Source: Ornithodoros turicata (Eukaryota > Arthropoda > Arachnida > Ixodida > Argasidae). Taken from it: DNA of 64,000 nucleotides. Positions within the stretch are counted from its first letter, which is position 1. Every line of letters begins with the position of its first letter. The notes under the pieces are model-generated. The model ran no database searches, was not told the origin of the DNA, and saw nothing but the letters and a program-made list of their open reading frames with translations. The DNA is taken from assembly GCF_037126465.1 (NCBI RefSeq), contig NC_088201.1, positions 189,312,031-189,376,030 on the forward strand, in the 5' to 3' direction. The position numbers were made by a program, and so were the translations under genes. Below are positions 1 through 11,982 of the stretch, in pieces.

Positions 1-18
1 TGGGAGGTGGGACTTAGC

Positions 19-414
19 TTACGACGTGCATGGAGGGAGGCGTACAGACCCTGCCAAAGACGAAGTTATATCCATGTGGTTTCTCAACCCCTTTAGTGCA
101 GCAACAACCTCTTTAATACTGAAGTGCATGCGCTGGCCATTGAATGGGGTATCACAGCCAACTCTTTGCGGGAACTGCTTTTCGTGGAAACGTCGGGCCT
201 CATTGGCCATGTCTGCGACTGCTTCCAGCCTGTCTCCCTCGTATGATATCGGGGAGCTCATTATCCCCGTCGCCCGCCCCGCTGCTTTTGCAAGCAGCTG
301 TCGGGAGCATGACACCTCCCGTTCCAAATCATCGCACGCAAGGCAGTAGCGAGGCCCTTTCCAGCGCTCCACCCAGAGCTGCCTGAAATGTTCATTCGGC
401 TGTGCGTTACTCAC
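19..414 (-). other. Unrecognised open frame, possible exon fragment
   Basis: A 131-codon open frame that I cannot assign to a family. It begins at a GTG, not an ATG, and that GTG is part of a GTGAGT (414-409, minus strand) that looks like a splice donor. If the donor is used, the coding exon lies just upstream, at higher coordinates, and this frame is intronic. The residues include a CLAC motif and a charged helical stretch but no catalytic signature I know. It could be part of the same degenerate transposon as the fragment at 1536-1970. Low confidence that it is translated. Confidence 0.15.
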
Positions 415-629
415 TCCGGCCTGTGACGACTCTCCTCTTTCGAGGGCTAGGAGATGCCTCTGCAGGCGCTCCCTTTTCGTTGCTGCCTTTTCCCGCCCCC
501 ATCTCTGGAGGCACTTTTTAATTTTTCTATGATTGGGCGAAACAAGAAAAGATCCTGCTCACTTTCGATAAGTGGGGTTGAAACATTCCAGACTTGCGCA
601 TCTTTGTTTTTGCCCACCGGGCAATCCAT

Positions 630-1535
630 GACTGACTCCTCTGGAGCCGGCCTTGGAGTATGTCACGCATACCTTTGTCAACATCCTCGCTATCTAATAA
701 TGCCATGTTGATCCTCCAAGGCGCAACCCGAGAGCCCTAGTTTCTCATTTCTCCCAAATACGCCAGGACTGCTTTGTGATCAAGTTATTCCAATGGTGTT
801 GATAACGGTAATGTCGTTTTTCTTTTTGCTCGGTGCTTCTGTGCAATAAATTGTGTCCAATCGGTTCGCTGCTGCTTTCCTGAAACAAGTGTAGCCCCTG
901 TCGCCATTTGCGGTATGCACCCAGAGGTCCTTCATTCTTTTGCATTTTAGGAATTCCAATCCTTTTGCTGCCGCGGAGTTGCTGTGTCTGCCCCACAGTG
1001 GAAAAAGAGAGAGGTGTCTGATCGAAGACCGCCTGGCCGGCAAATCTTTGCACGCGCCTCCCGACAGATGGAGCTACACTGTAGGAGGCCTGGGGGCCTT
1101 CCGCGACCCCCCGCGCACGCTCCCATTCGATCGGGTCACAGAGCGGTTGTTGAGCGACACTATAAAATAATTAAATGCTCATATTTTTCATTGAGTGAAG
1201 ACCTATGACTTTTCTAAAGATAATTTGATATTCTCATAATTACATCTGTGTCGTACTAACTTGAGATGTCGCACTGGTTGGTACTGATGCATGACTGAAG
1301 CACTAAAACGGGGGTGGGGGGGTGCACACACGAGCACAACACATCCATGTGTGTCACCCCCGTCTTTGTCCTTTTTAGCGTTTTCTTCATGGCGTCATAT
1401 TAGGACTATTTTGCAAGATCCACCAATTAACCAGTGTGCGATAACGCATATGTGCTATTGACAGCGACTCACATCTTTGTGAGCTTTGTGCACTTCATCA
1501 ACCTTCATCTAACACCAATGAAAATATTTTAGCAT
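630..1535. other. No recognisable gene
   Basis: Only short overlapping frames on both strands and no protein motif. A G-rich, CA-rich tract lies near 1312-1345. I see no terminal repeats. Confidence 0.5.
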
Positions 1536-1970
1536 TTATTTTGTGCAAGCGTGCAATAATAAGGAGCAGCTGTACTGTCTAAAAGGGGTTTTCCAAGCTT
1601 TCTTAGATGCTGTGTTTTGTTTTTTCTTCAGGTCTCCTCTGCTTGCACACTGTCTCATTCGCATTGATATGTAATTGTTGATTAAACAAACCATCATCTC
1701 CTCTCTGTGATCATCACGTGGAAATGAAAACTTTGCGCTCTCGAGCATGTTGTCCACTGTGACTTCATACGCAGTCCTGCAGGTACATAGCATGTTCCTG
1801 AAATTCTGCCTCAGCTTCTTCGAATAAGTGTTCCTACTGTAGTGAAGAAGGCCACCCCTTGTCTTGCAGTCTACAAGAGCACTGTCGGGTAGCGCCTGTG
1901 CTTCTGCTTCGGATGTGAGGCTCTGACGACACGTTGTGCATTCTGTCATCCCAAGTAGCTTCCGGCACAT
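1536..1970 (-). pseudogene. C-terminal fragment of a P-element/THAP-type transposase
   Basis: The 144-residue frame carries the pattern typical of the C-terminal tail of THAP9/P-element-like transposases. There is a CxxC pair (CTTCRQSL), then an aliphatic run and a K-x-RGGL segment (CKTRGGLLHYS), and then a basic helical end. In the family this tail follows the RNase-H-like catalytic core, which would lie at higher coordinates here and is not visible. The frame has no convincing start of its own, so it is a last exon or a truncated copy. No THAP zinc finger is visible upstream. Family call is by pattern only. Confidence 0.45.
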
Positions 1971-2811
1971 GAAGCCTTATAGCAACTAAGTCCTCTCCAT
2001 TAGCTTTCATGACTACTTTAATAATTCTTCCCTCTGTATCTCTTTCCCATTTTACCTTTAATATTTTTTACTGTACACGACAATAATGCCTACGCCTCTC
2101 GAATTGCGTATTCAGAAATTCCAGTAGGATTTTACTGTGATTTTTTTTCCAAGTTCACAATTTATTCTTGTTTGAAGAGGTGACTTTCTTATATGAATAG
2201 AATTGAAACTCCTAAGAATTGTGCCAAATCAATAATTTCGTGGGCGATTATTTTCTTTCTGGCCATTCCGGTGTCACAAGGCAGACGACCTCCATTATGG
2301 CGATATAGTCAGTATCTGGAAACAAATAACGTTGCTAATGCAGTCTGTTGAACGCTAACACAGGCACCTTATACCTGCCTTTCCGCGGCCAGTGTCAACA
2401 CGAACGCTGTCAACCACTGATGCTGCCACACAAACTGTCCCGGACTGAAACACGCATGATCTGCGACACTCATGATGGCTTAGTGCGCGATTGATCATGC
2501 AATGTGAAAATAAGCTTCCAAGCTTACCTGCGTTCGTTAGGATGGTGAAGATTCAGCGGTGGTCAATCTGAAGCGTTTGCTATCCACGCTCAAGTGTTAC
2601 GCGCGTCCCAAACCGAGTGATCGCCTTTTGCGCGTGCCTACGTGCATATGAAATTAGTTTGCGTTGTTACCAAATGTCAGCGACGTGCCCAGAGTCAACC
2701 TTCATCGTCATAAGAGCGCATCGCACAAGCAGCAAACATTTTCTTGACGCTTAAATACCAAATGTTAACATTCCACAAAACGAAAATGAAGCGAAGTAAG
2801 TTGCGTCTCAC
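1971..2811. other. No recognisable gene
   Basis: AT-rich sequence without long frames or repeats that I could pair. It separates the P-like fragment from the MADF exon. Confidence 0.5.
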
Positions 2812-2959
2812 CGCTACGTCCGAGACGCTCTGCTACCTCTCCGTACACCTTTTCGTTTAGCTCCTTCCGGTGATAGCAGGGATGCTGAACGTTCCAGAGT
2901 AACGTCTTTGTCTCCATTGTAGATATCAAAGTTTTCTCATCTTCCGTTGTGAACTCCAT
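2812..2959 (-). CDS. MADF-domain exon (partial gene)
   Basis: From an ATG at 2959 the frame reads a MADF-like (Myb/SANT-like) DNA-binding segment. An acidic start is followed by KTLISTMETKTLLWN, an HPCY tract and a helix ending in EVAERLG. The LI...LW...Y spacing is characteristic of MADF. The exon ends at 2812, directly followed on the minus strand by GTGAGA (2811-2806), a good splice donor. The rest of the gene should therefore lie at lower coordinates, but I found no partner exon. MADF proteins occur both as host transcription factors and as the second protein of PIF/Harbinger transposons, so either origin is possible. The frame is also open upstream to 3166, but that part shows no domain. 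Confidence 0.45.
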
Positions 2960-3169
2960 AGCCGAGGGCAACACGATGCCTGCAGCGAAACAGCGAAACC
3001 TTTCCAAAAGAGAATGGTTTTCGCGAACAGAACACACCTCCGTTGCCTCCGTCAGAGGCGCTGAATGTTTAAAAAATAATCGCAACACCCACAACATAGA
3101 TTTTTCATAAAATATTATCCGTTCGCGCAGTGGATGCCGTATGTCAGTCATCGTATTTTTGAGCAACGA

Positions 3170-4205
3170 TCAAATTGCTGATGACACGTCCTCAGACACT
3201 GTCTGCCTGCCAATTTTGTCATCGAAATCTGTCACACTGAAGCGATGTTTTGTCGACTTGCGTCTACCGCTGTTGGTCGGCGCATTGTGACAGGTGTGCT
3301 TGGCAATACAACGTATGGTGGCAATGTCTGTCTTCCGTGGGTGTCGGCGCCGTGTCAGTGTCGGCGTCGTGTCTGTTCAGTGTGACAGCACCTTTACGGA
3401 ACACGCTATACCCAGATCGTAACTAACTGTAATTAAGTAACTGTACTAAGAGCCACCCAATTCTGGAGCAGGTGAAGTTCTTGGAAGGAAAAAAATGAAT
3501 GAGAATGGCAGACATGTATTGCAGGTAACACATATGCGTACACTGAACCACGCACACTTGTGAACATATTGCTTACTGATACACTTGCATACATTATGAA
3601 CTCGTATACCTATTGTGATATATACCTGTAATGGGGGGGTATACCTATAGTAATGAGAAGATATTTTAGTCCACCAGGCTCCGTACCACCTCAAGGGTAT
3701 CGCAGGGCGGTGGTGGGTGAGCGAGAAGGAGGAAAGAGATAGGATAGAAAAAGTGGGAGAGGGGGTTCCACTATCCAGCATGACCAGTGCCTTGGGCCCG
3801 GGCTCGACTTGTTCAGCGGTGATTTTTATTGTTTTACTGAGAAGTAGGCACAGGTCACTTTGGGAGTGGATACGTAGGGCACAGTGGCCGTGTGGAGATA
3901 CAAGCAGTAGAAAACATTGAAAGTATAAGAAAGTACATGAAAAAGGCAATGATTACGGTGAGTACAAAAAGTGAATCTACAATGAGTAGAACGCAGTGGA
4001 AGTATAAGAAGGTATATAAAAAATGCAGTGATTAGAATGGCTACACGGTGGGTACAAAAAGGTGAATGTCCCAAACTGGATACAAAGAATAGAAGTGGAT
4101 ACAATGAATAGAATGACTACGCAGTGAGTACAGTGAGCTGAATATACGAAAAAGGAATTACAAAAGGAATACACGAGGAATTAGTTAGTCTTTTGACAGC
4201 AGTCT
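3170..4205. other. Low-complexity and imperfect-repeat DNA
   Basis: From about 3480 to 4190 the sequence is rich in degenerate units resembling GTAGAAYGCAGTG, ATAGAATG and GTACAAAAAG. These keep frames open on the minus strand without any protein-like composition. A purine-rich patch lies at 3715-3770. I treat this as simple or satellite-like DNA, not coding. Confidence 0.5.
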
Positions 4206-4247
4206 AAAGGTCGCACATCATCACCATCACTTTGCACTATCATCTTT

Positions 4248-4288
4248 GCACTATTACTGCCACTGCACTATTACTGCCACTGCACTAT
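4248..4288 (-). repeat. 17-bp tandem repeat at the 3' end of element C
   Basis: On the plus strand GCACTATTACTGCCACT occurs at 4248-4264 and 4265-4281, with a partial third unit. Read with element C this is a 3'-terminal tandem tail, as non-LTR elements that lack poly(A) often have. Further GCACTAT-like units continue toward 4230. Confidence 0.6.
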
Positions 4289-4830
4289 GCTTGTGTAGGG
4301 TCGCCGTTGGGGCGTCCCCCAACATCCACACTTCGCTTTTTTTGTTGTGGGTCCTGTAATTTCCTTGTTGCTTCTGGTCTTCCCTGCTTCACTGCGTTGT
4401 TTCGTGGTTGCCGCAGAGTCGACTCCCAGTTGTGTCTGTTGTTTTCTTGGTGGGTTTCAGGCTTCAGTGTCGTAGTTGTCTCTGTTTCGGTTTCGGAGTG
4501 GCTTATCGGTTTCGGAGTCATAGTCGGGGTCCGGTCGTCGAGCCTCTCTCAGGGTCGTCCGGTGTGGTTACCGCCGGTGTTGGTCGGTCTGGTCGGCCTC
4601 TCGGTTCGAGCAGTGAGGGGGCCGAGGGGTTGGTGTTTTATGGTTTCTCTGAGCTTGTTCTGCTCCGGGGTCGGATTGTAGGGTAATGTTGAGTGTCTCT
4701 GAACGTGTCCGGATTGGGGGGGGGGGGGGGGGTCGGGTACTTTGTCCCGTTCGCCCAGGTAGCTGGGTTTTTTGTGCGGGCCAAAGACACGTCATCCCAG
4801 TGAATTGTTACGTGGGTGTTGCTTGGTGGT

Positions 4831-7800
4831 TTATCGGTTTGTCGGTGGTGGGTTGATGTTGGTGGAGATGTGTTCTGCCATCTCTCGGACGAGGTCCAGG
4901 CCGGAGGGGCACTGTAAGATGTTGTGTAGGTTATCGGGGGTAATTTGGGTGTTGATGGCGCGCGCCATTTTGTTTGTGAAGGGCAGGGTTTCTGTGCATT
5001 GGGTTAGGTAGTGTAGGACGTCCGCATTTGGATCGCCGCATTTACATTTTCGTGTGTGATCGATGTTGTGTTTCTTAAAGTATGCTGGGAAATTGCCGTG
5101 CCTGGTAAGCATCTGGCTTAGGAAGTAGGAAGGGGAAAAAATTAGGTGGGCATATTGAATTCGCGGGAGCCATTTTTTGATAACGCGGTCTTGGTTTTCG
5201 GTTGCCCAGTTTTGTTGCCATGTTTCCCGTGCCTCCCTCCAGAGCAGTTTCCTGAGGTACCGCTTGCTGTAGGGAACATGGACTTTTGTTTGTAGTGTGC
5301 GGGCCTTGTTTGCTAGTTTGTCAGCGATTTCATTCCCGGTAATGCCCGTGTGGGCGGGGACGTGTGCGAAATGTGTGGATTGGGTGTGTGCAGTTTGTAA
5401 GGTGTGGATTTCGAATTTCAGTTGCTTGATTCGTGGATTGTTGTGGTAGGGGTTACCGAGGGCTTGTAGCACAGATAGGCTGTCAGAGTACAGGGTGATG
5501 TCTCCTTGTGGCTGATTTAGGATAATGCTGTCAATGGCCCTGTCGATGGCGAGAAGCACCGCGTCGAAGATGCTACAGTTTTCTGTTAAGGGCGGATCCC
5601 ATAACCCGCGACAAGCGACAGCTACACGCGACAAGCAACAAATTCGGCGGCGGCACCCGGGCTCTCGCGACAAAAAAGCGGTGTCACGGCTACAAAATCC
5701 TGCATCTGCTCCCCGTAGATATTTGTCGCTTGTCGCCAGTCACCGTTGCCCGGCGCGTGCCCAAAACTGGCTAGATTTGGCGGTATGTAGCTGGAGCGAA
5801 CGACAAAGCATAGAGATGCGGGGAAAACAGCGTAGCGTGAGTGTCAAGTCACCTTCGTTTTAATGAAATTTCGAGATTGTAGGGGAAAGCAGCCGTTCGA
5901 ATTGATGGTTATCGCGTATGGCCAAAATCTATTGCACATTGTGTGGAAACGGATGGAACTGCAGCGCCACCACAGACAAACATATTATAACAAGCTTACG
6001 GTAGTATAAATTTCTCTCGGTGTTTATCTTCCTGCGGCGTTTCAGTCGAAATTTTATGATGTTTTTGACAGATATGCCGCATAATCAATTGAAAAATACG
6101 ATCTCGCCAATATAGTTCTGTCGCCAGCTGCTGTCGCCTCACAAATGGATCGGGAAGCTGCTCCCGCGACAACGGCGACAGCGACAGAATCTGTAGCGTG
6201 TCGCTTGTCGCGTGTTATGGGATCCGCCCTTTAGGCGGAACTTCTCGGAGTGGATGTGTTCATCCTGCTTAAAAACACAGAAGGCTGCTCTCACTTGCTG
6301 TTCTTGTTTTGACCCATCTGTGAAGATGGTAATGTTGTTGTAGGTGGTTTTATGGGGTCTGGTGAATGGAATAGAGATGAGTAGGGCGGGGTGGGTGACC
6401 TCCTTTCCCTCGGGGAATTCCATATCACAGGGCGAGAGGGTGTTTTCGTTGATTTGGCTGATGTTTTTCTTTTGGAGTAGTTGGAAGCTTTTATACTCCA
6501 TGGTAGTCTGGAGGGCGATGGGCAAGGTGTTGCATAGGGCTGGGAGGGCTTCGTTCGGGGTAGTCCGGTATGCTTTCGCAAGTTTTAGTAGAGGGATGCG
6601 TTGAATTGCCTGGAGCCATCGTCGTAGGTGTGGGTGTCCACCACGCGGGGGCTCCATAAAGGATGATTCTCTCTATGATGGTTTTGTAGTAAAATTTAAA
6701 GAGGTTGGGGCGGTCCCGTGGGGGGGTGGAGTTGATTTGGGAGAGTTGCATTGTTGTTGTGGTAACTTTGCACGTATGTCTTCCAGGTGTGGTAGGAATG
6801 TGAGTTTGTGGTCATAGCGGACTCCAAGTATTTTCATTTCTTTGACATTTTTTAGGTTTTGCCTGGCTCGTCTAAGGATGGGAAGACGTTTTGAGATAGA
6901 GTTGCCATGTTCGATAGTGAGGCATTGTGATTTTTTAATGTTAAATTTAAGGTCGTGTGCAGTGGCCCATAGATTGACCTCTTCTAGGAAGGGGTTGCCC
7001 ACTTCCTCTATTTCCCGGCGGGTTCTGCCGTTAATGGCCATTATTAGGTCATCTGCATATGCATATATTGTGCATTTTCTGTGTGGGGTTGTGCTCAAAA
7101 TGGAGTTGACCACCACGTTCCATAGTAGGGGGCTGAGAGGGGAGCCCTGGGTGCATCCCCTGTTGCTCTCTTTTTCTATGTAGGTGGTGTTGGATGTCAT
7201 GATATGGGTTCTATTTGCAAGAAAGTTGGAGATAAGTAGTTTAAGGTTGTGAGGTGCGTCTAAGTGCTTGTCGTATTTGGTGGTGTTCTAGTGCGTTGAA
7301 AGCGCCTTGAACATCTTGGGTAATGAGTGTGGTGTGTTGTGCCTTTTGCCGTGCTTCCCGTATGTTGTAAGTTATGTCATGTAGCATCATGGTGGTGGAT
7401 TTTCCGCCTACAAATCCGTATTGCTGTGGATGGCGTTGTTGTGCTGGACATAGTAGTAGAGCCCTGGGTAGATAATTCTTTCGTAGATTCTTGCTAAGAT
7501 GGGAAGGATGGTGATTGGCCGGTATGAGGTAGGGTCGGTAGGATTTTTTCCATTTTTCAGGAGCCATTTGATGCGCCCTTTTTTCCTGTCAAGTGCGTAT
7601 ATGCCCCTGCAGAGGCAGGTGTCCATTAGTAGGAGTATAAAGTTTGGGTGGCGCGTAATTAGGCAGGTGGCAATTTCATGGGTGATACCGTCATGTCCGG
7701 TGGCGGTATTGGTCTTGGTCTGGCGGAGGGCTTCTTTGAGTTCGTGTAGTGTGATGTCGTGATCTGGGGGGTGAGTTGTGTGTTGTGGCGTCAGTGTTGG

Positions 7801-9136
7801 GTTGTTTTCCCCCTTCTGGTCCATTAGAGGTGGGAGGGAGGGGGGAGGGGATATGGTGTTGGAGGGAATGAGGGGGTTGGGAGGGGGGTCACCAAAGATG
7901 GTACTGTGTAGAAGTTCAAGGGTCTTCCTTACGGATGTTGTGGGTGTCCCGGTTTTGTTGATGAGTGCATTAATGTTAGGTGTCAGGTGTGAGTCCTCTC
8001 TGACTTTTTTGTACGCTTCCCCATAGGGGTTTTTTGGTGTTAGCTTGGCGCAGAGGTTCTCCCGGGCACATGCTTTTGCCTGTATAAGGGCTTTCTTGTA
8101 TGTTGCTGCCATACGTTTGTACGGAATTAGTATGGGAGGGTTGTGTTGTGTTCGCCTTTCCCGTTGTACTTGACGCCGCAGTCTTCTGGCTTCCCTTCTG
8201 ATGTTGTCTAGTTGGGGGGTCCCCCAAGGGTTGACCGTGTGATGGGGTGTTATCCTACGGATAGCTTGTTGCTTGTAGGTAGTGTTGTAGGTAGTGATTT
8301 TTTTGCGGAGAGCGTACACAGCTGCGTCGGGGTTGAGTGATTCTTTGGTATATTTGTTTGTTATCATTTTGAACCATCCATCTGTTGCCAGGCGATCCAT
8401 CGTCTCTTGCCTGCTTTTTTTGGTAGTTTTGAAAATATAGGGGCTGGGAGGGTTGAAAATTTCAAAAGAAATATATTTGTGGTCGCTGCAGGACTGTGTG
8501 TTCAGTACTTGCCAGTTAAAGTAATTATGGGCGTGGATTTCTCTGACTATAGTGATGTCGATCCACGAGGTTCCCCGTGGTCTGTCGAATGTGTGTGTGT
8601 GTGTGGGGGGGGGGGGGGTTATTAAGAGGCCTGAGGTCGTTGAGCAGCATGAACTCAATGAGCTCATCGCCCCTGGGGTCTGCGGTTGTTCCTCCCCGCG
8701 CTGGGTTTTTGGCGTTGAAGTCCCCCAGTAGGACAACATGGACATGGGGTTTGCAGTCTAGGTGGGATTCAATTTCGATGAGGGTGGTCATGTCTTTACT
8801 GGGGGCCAGGTAGGTGTTAACGAGAAGGATAGTTGTTGTTTTGTTTTGGATTGTGATGACGTGGGTGGTGTCTGTGGTGTGCACGGGAAGTATGTCGTAT
8901 GCGTCCGTGCAGACCAGGGTGACCACTGCTGTTTTTTCCAAGTGTGCGATGAGGGTGTATTTGGCCTTGACTAGTGTTTCGTCGTTGGCCAGGTGTCTAT
9001 AGTATGGTTCCTGAATAGCAACAATATTGGGGCGTTCTCGCTGTAGGGTCTGGAGGAGCATTAGCGTAGCTGCCCTTGCTCCATTGAGATTAATTTGCAA
9101 GAATTTTAGTCCTAGGTTGTTGTTCTGTCTGTTCAT
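4831..9136 (-). pseudogene. Element C ORF2: endonuclease-RT-RNase H, frameshifted
   Basis: The likely ATG is at 9136 (MNRQNNN). The AP endonuclease follows, with LQINLNG, QEPYYR and GDFNAKNP. Reading shifts frame at a CA/G-run near 8590-8620. It then passes SWIDITIV and a SDHKYISF-type block, and the RT thumb/finger region YRPITILPILARIYERI. It shifts again near 7440 and 7210, reaching QGSPLSPLLWN and the catalytic YADD (~7050). RNase H starts at FTDGSK (~6310), is cut by the MITE at 5589-6230, and resumes through YSDSLSVL and a CxC...H...C tail that ends at 4831. All catalytic blocks are recognisable, but at least three frameshifts and the insertion make it inactive. Confidence 0.8.
5589..6230. 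mobile_element. 642-bp MITE, PIF/Harbinger-like, in element C RNase H
   Basis: Perfect 17-bp terminal inverted repeats AGGGCGGATCCCATAAC lie at 5589-5605 and, inverted, at 6214-6230. With one mismatch the inverted match extends to about 32 bp (CGCGACAAGCGACA follows inside). The element is flanked by TTA at 5586-5588 and 6231-6233, the target-site duplication typical of PIF/Harbinger (TWA). No transposase frame lies inside. It splits the RNase H domain of element C, so it inserted later than C. The subterminal GTCGC/GCGAC words recur several times in both ends. Confidence 0.85.
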
Positions 9137-9198
9137 TGTGAGGGTTATGGGGTTTTTATGCACGCGTTGAATGTGTAGGGGAATCGGGGCTGCTGTTG

Positions 9199-10625
9199 TT
9201 ACTGGAGGTATGCTCGGGCTTTGGCGTCCTGGTACACTGGGCATTCCTTGACAAAGAAATGGTATGCAGCGTTGTACCGGGTTCCTTGGTGGATATTGGA
9301 CCCCTGGCATGCTCTACATGCTGGGGATTTCCTGCATGCGTCTTCGTGGTGTTCCCCGCAATTTGCACATCGGTCGTGTTGGTCTTCACAGTACTTTCTG
9401 GTGTGCCCATATCTGAGGCACTGTGCGCACCGCCTAATGTTCAGGGCCTCTGCGACCGGGCAGCGAGTCCATCCCATTTTAATTCTCCGGAGGTCTAGGA
9501 GAGGGCGGTAGAGGCGATGTGGGATTGCCACGAAAGCTGTCTGCCGTCCGCTCCGTTCCTGTCGGATGTGCTTCACCTGGATGTCGTTTGGCTCTGCGGC
9601 GGTTTGCCTTTGAATTTCCTCTTTGAAGGTGTCGGTCGACGTGTCCATGTGTATGTCCGTGATTTTGACCTGCGGGAAGACGTCGTTACCAAGGCGGATG
9701 GTGGCCATCTCCCTAAGGGTCTTCTCCGTCTCAAAGTGTCTAGAGATGGCCTCCAGATCCTGTAGGCATGGTGATTTGGCTATAATTGTCCCAAAGCGGA
9801 GGATTCTTAGGGAGGTGTTTTTTACGTCTTTGCCGATGGCTTCATTTCTTTTCACCGTTTGTACTACAGCGAGTGGTGAGACTCCCTCTTTGGACCTGAT
9901 GGTGGCCGTTAGCAACTTTGGAGGGGCTTGTGGGGGGGCAGCTCTTGCGGCCAGGTTGGCGTATGTTGGCTGTTAGAGCTTTAGGGTTTCCATCTCTGTT
10001 CGGGCACTCTCCACCTCCTCCTTCAACTCTTCGATTCTCCTGCGCAGTTCCAGCCTCCTGCCCGCCTCTTTCATTAAGGTCATCTCCAAGAAGCGGATGA
10101 TTTCGGCATACTCAAAGAAGATGTCTCTGCTCACCCTCTTTATGTCCCCTGGTATGGAGCACGCCACATCCATGTATGTTTCTTGCAGGTGTTTGATTCT
10201 TTCATAGATTTCTGTTTTTTGGGCTTCGTGGGGTGCTGGTGAGCCCATTTCGCTTCTCATACCGGTCGGGGGGTTGTAGTGGCAAACACCTCCGATTCCT
10301 CCGGGTTCTCATTGAGGTGAGCGACTGTGGCTTCTGAGGCCACCTCGAGGTCTTTGAGGAGCCGTTTATTATCTTGGTACAGATTGGCCAGGAGTTCCTC
10401 ATATTGGTCGAAGGCCTCCTGGGCCTGGTTCCTTTGTCCAGCTTTGACCATTTTGGCATAGATTTCCTGCCGTCTCAATTGGAGCTCCTCAAGGCCTTCC
10501 ACTGGGGGGAGGTACTTTGTTTGCGTGGGGAGGCACCCTTTGGAGTCTCCGGGCTCCTTTGCCACGGGGGTCTCTGGGTATGTGTTGGTGCTCTGTGATG
10601 CGTCTGGCATAGCACTGGTGTTCAT
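9199..10625 (-). pseudogene. Element C ORF1: coiled-coil/zinc-knuckle protein, broken
   Basis: A first frame from the ATG at 10625 gives 122 residues of E/Q/K-rich helical sequence. Its TGA overlaps the ATG of the next frame (ATGA, 10260-10257). That next frame has a further heptad-rich segment, then an in-frame TAA at 9975-9973, and stays open to 9199. The C-terminal part holds CCHC knuckles: CAQCLRYGHTRKYC, then CANCGEHHEDAC, then CRAC. This is the nucleic-acid-binding ORF1 typical of R1/LOA/Jockey elements. The ATGA overlap may be a real coupling signal or a one-base indel. The TAA is most simply a nonsense mutation. Confidence 0.75.
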
Positions 10626-10899
10626 CCTGTATATCTGTCGTTCTTACGAGGTTGAATTACACCGGTTACATCAATTTGCACGGTTCCCTGCTTCTCTCGG
10701 TGTGCTGTGATGTTATTAGAGGCTTTTGGCGGTGGTTTGCCCCTTGTCGTTACTGTTTCAGGGTCCCTTTAAAGGTCTTTGTTCTCTGATTTGGTAGATT
10801 CCTAGTTGTTGCCTTTGTTCATACGTGGTTTTAGGTTTCTTGTTAGTGGCGTTGCGCTCTTTTGTTTGGAATCTTTTGTCCGCTTCTTAGGACAAATTT

Positions 10900-11850
10900 T
10901 TGGGTCGAGTGCAGAAAAGCAAAATTCCGGTTTTAATTCCGTATCTTCTGCCTTGGTGGATCTATTTCAGTGAGGTTTTCATTTTCGTGGTTATGGGGTT
11001 GCGCTCTTTCGAATGGTGTCTTGGTCGAGTACTTGAGGTGAAAAGTGCAAAACTTGCAAAAATGCAAATTTTCAATAAAAATCAATAACTCCTGGCAGGT
11101 TGGTCAGGGAGGCTCGTGGTTTTCGATCCCGTGGTGGTGGGGTTGAGTTCTATTGGATGCTACCCTTGGTTGGTCTCCCGCGGTAGTTTGGTTCACCTCG
11201 TGGGTTGTCGTTTTGTTGTCATAAAGTTGAAGATTCTTGGATAAAATCAATAACTCTTGGACGGCTGGTCAGAGGAGGACGCGGTTTTCACTTGCGTGGT
11301 TGCGGGGCTGGGTTCTTTTGTTTGGTGCCTTTAGGTTGTGGCTCCCGGTAACTTAGTCCGCCTCGTGGGTGGTCCCTTTTTTGCTGGTTTCCGAAATTTT
11401 GAAAAAGAAACAATAACTCCTGAACGGCTGTACACAGAAGGGCGCGGTTTGCAGCGCTGTGTCTAGGACGTGAGCTTTTTCGTTCTAACTTATGGTCACC
11501 TCGAAGTGATGATCCTTTTGGACCATGTGGGTTAGGCCTATTTTGGCTTTTTGCAGGTTTTTTTGGGGAAAAATGCGGATTGAGTTGAAGAAAAACTTAG
11601 TTTGTTCTTGGGGACTTTACACACAGTAATCCAAGGTGTTGCACGACACACTGCACGCTATCCCACACTACATGCTTTCACACACTACTTTGCATAAAAT
11701 CCGGGAGTACGATGGTCCCTTTGTTGTTGCTGATTTCCGAAATTTTGAAAAATATCAATAATTCCTGAACGGCTGTACACAGAAGGGCGCGGTTTGCAGC
11801 GCTGTGTCTAGAATGTTGAGCTCTTTCGTTCTAGGTTATGGTCACTTCGG
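10900..11850. repeat. Tandem monomers of ~165 bp upstream of element C
   Basis: A conserved block, CAATAACTCCTGAACGGCTG and variants, followed by GCGCGGTTT-like sequence, begins at 11083, 11248, 11411 and 11756. Spacings are 165, 163 and 345 bp, the last being about two units. A weaker earlier unit starts near 10976. Between anchors the order GTGGTTnnGGGG, then CTCGTGGGT, is also repeated. The array lies directly 5' of ORF1 of element C. It may be promoter monomers of that element or an independent satellite. Confidence 0.7.
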
Positions 11851-11982
11851 GGCGCGGACAATTGCTCACCGGACAATTGCTCACCAAAAAACTGCTGAGG
11901 CCGGACAATTGCTCACCACAGAACCGTTGAGGCCGGACAATATTACTCACCGCCTCTTTCACCACACTTATATTGTAATTTT

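Larger units (their letters stand above)
4206..10640 (-). mobile_element. Non-LTR retrotransposon C (R1/LOA-like), decayed
   Basis: Read on the minus strand, this is a complete but broken non-LTR element. It has a coiled-coil and zinc-knuckle ORF1 (10625-9199), then an ORF2 with AP endonuclease, reverse transcriptase with YADD, RNase H and a C-terminal cysteine-rich tail (9136-4831). A 3' UTR follows, ending in a 17-bp tandem repeat near 4248-4288. The domain order plus YADD and RNase H point to the R1/LOA part of the I group. The exact clade needs a tree. No target-site duplication could be paired. The 5' side runs into ~165-bp tandem monomers at 10.9-11.85 kb. Confidence 0.8.

Noticed and set aside
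3446..4174. Minus-strand frames of 65-167 codons
   Set aside because: Composition reflects imperfect repeats (Y/C/F/H-rich); no domains.
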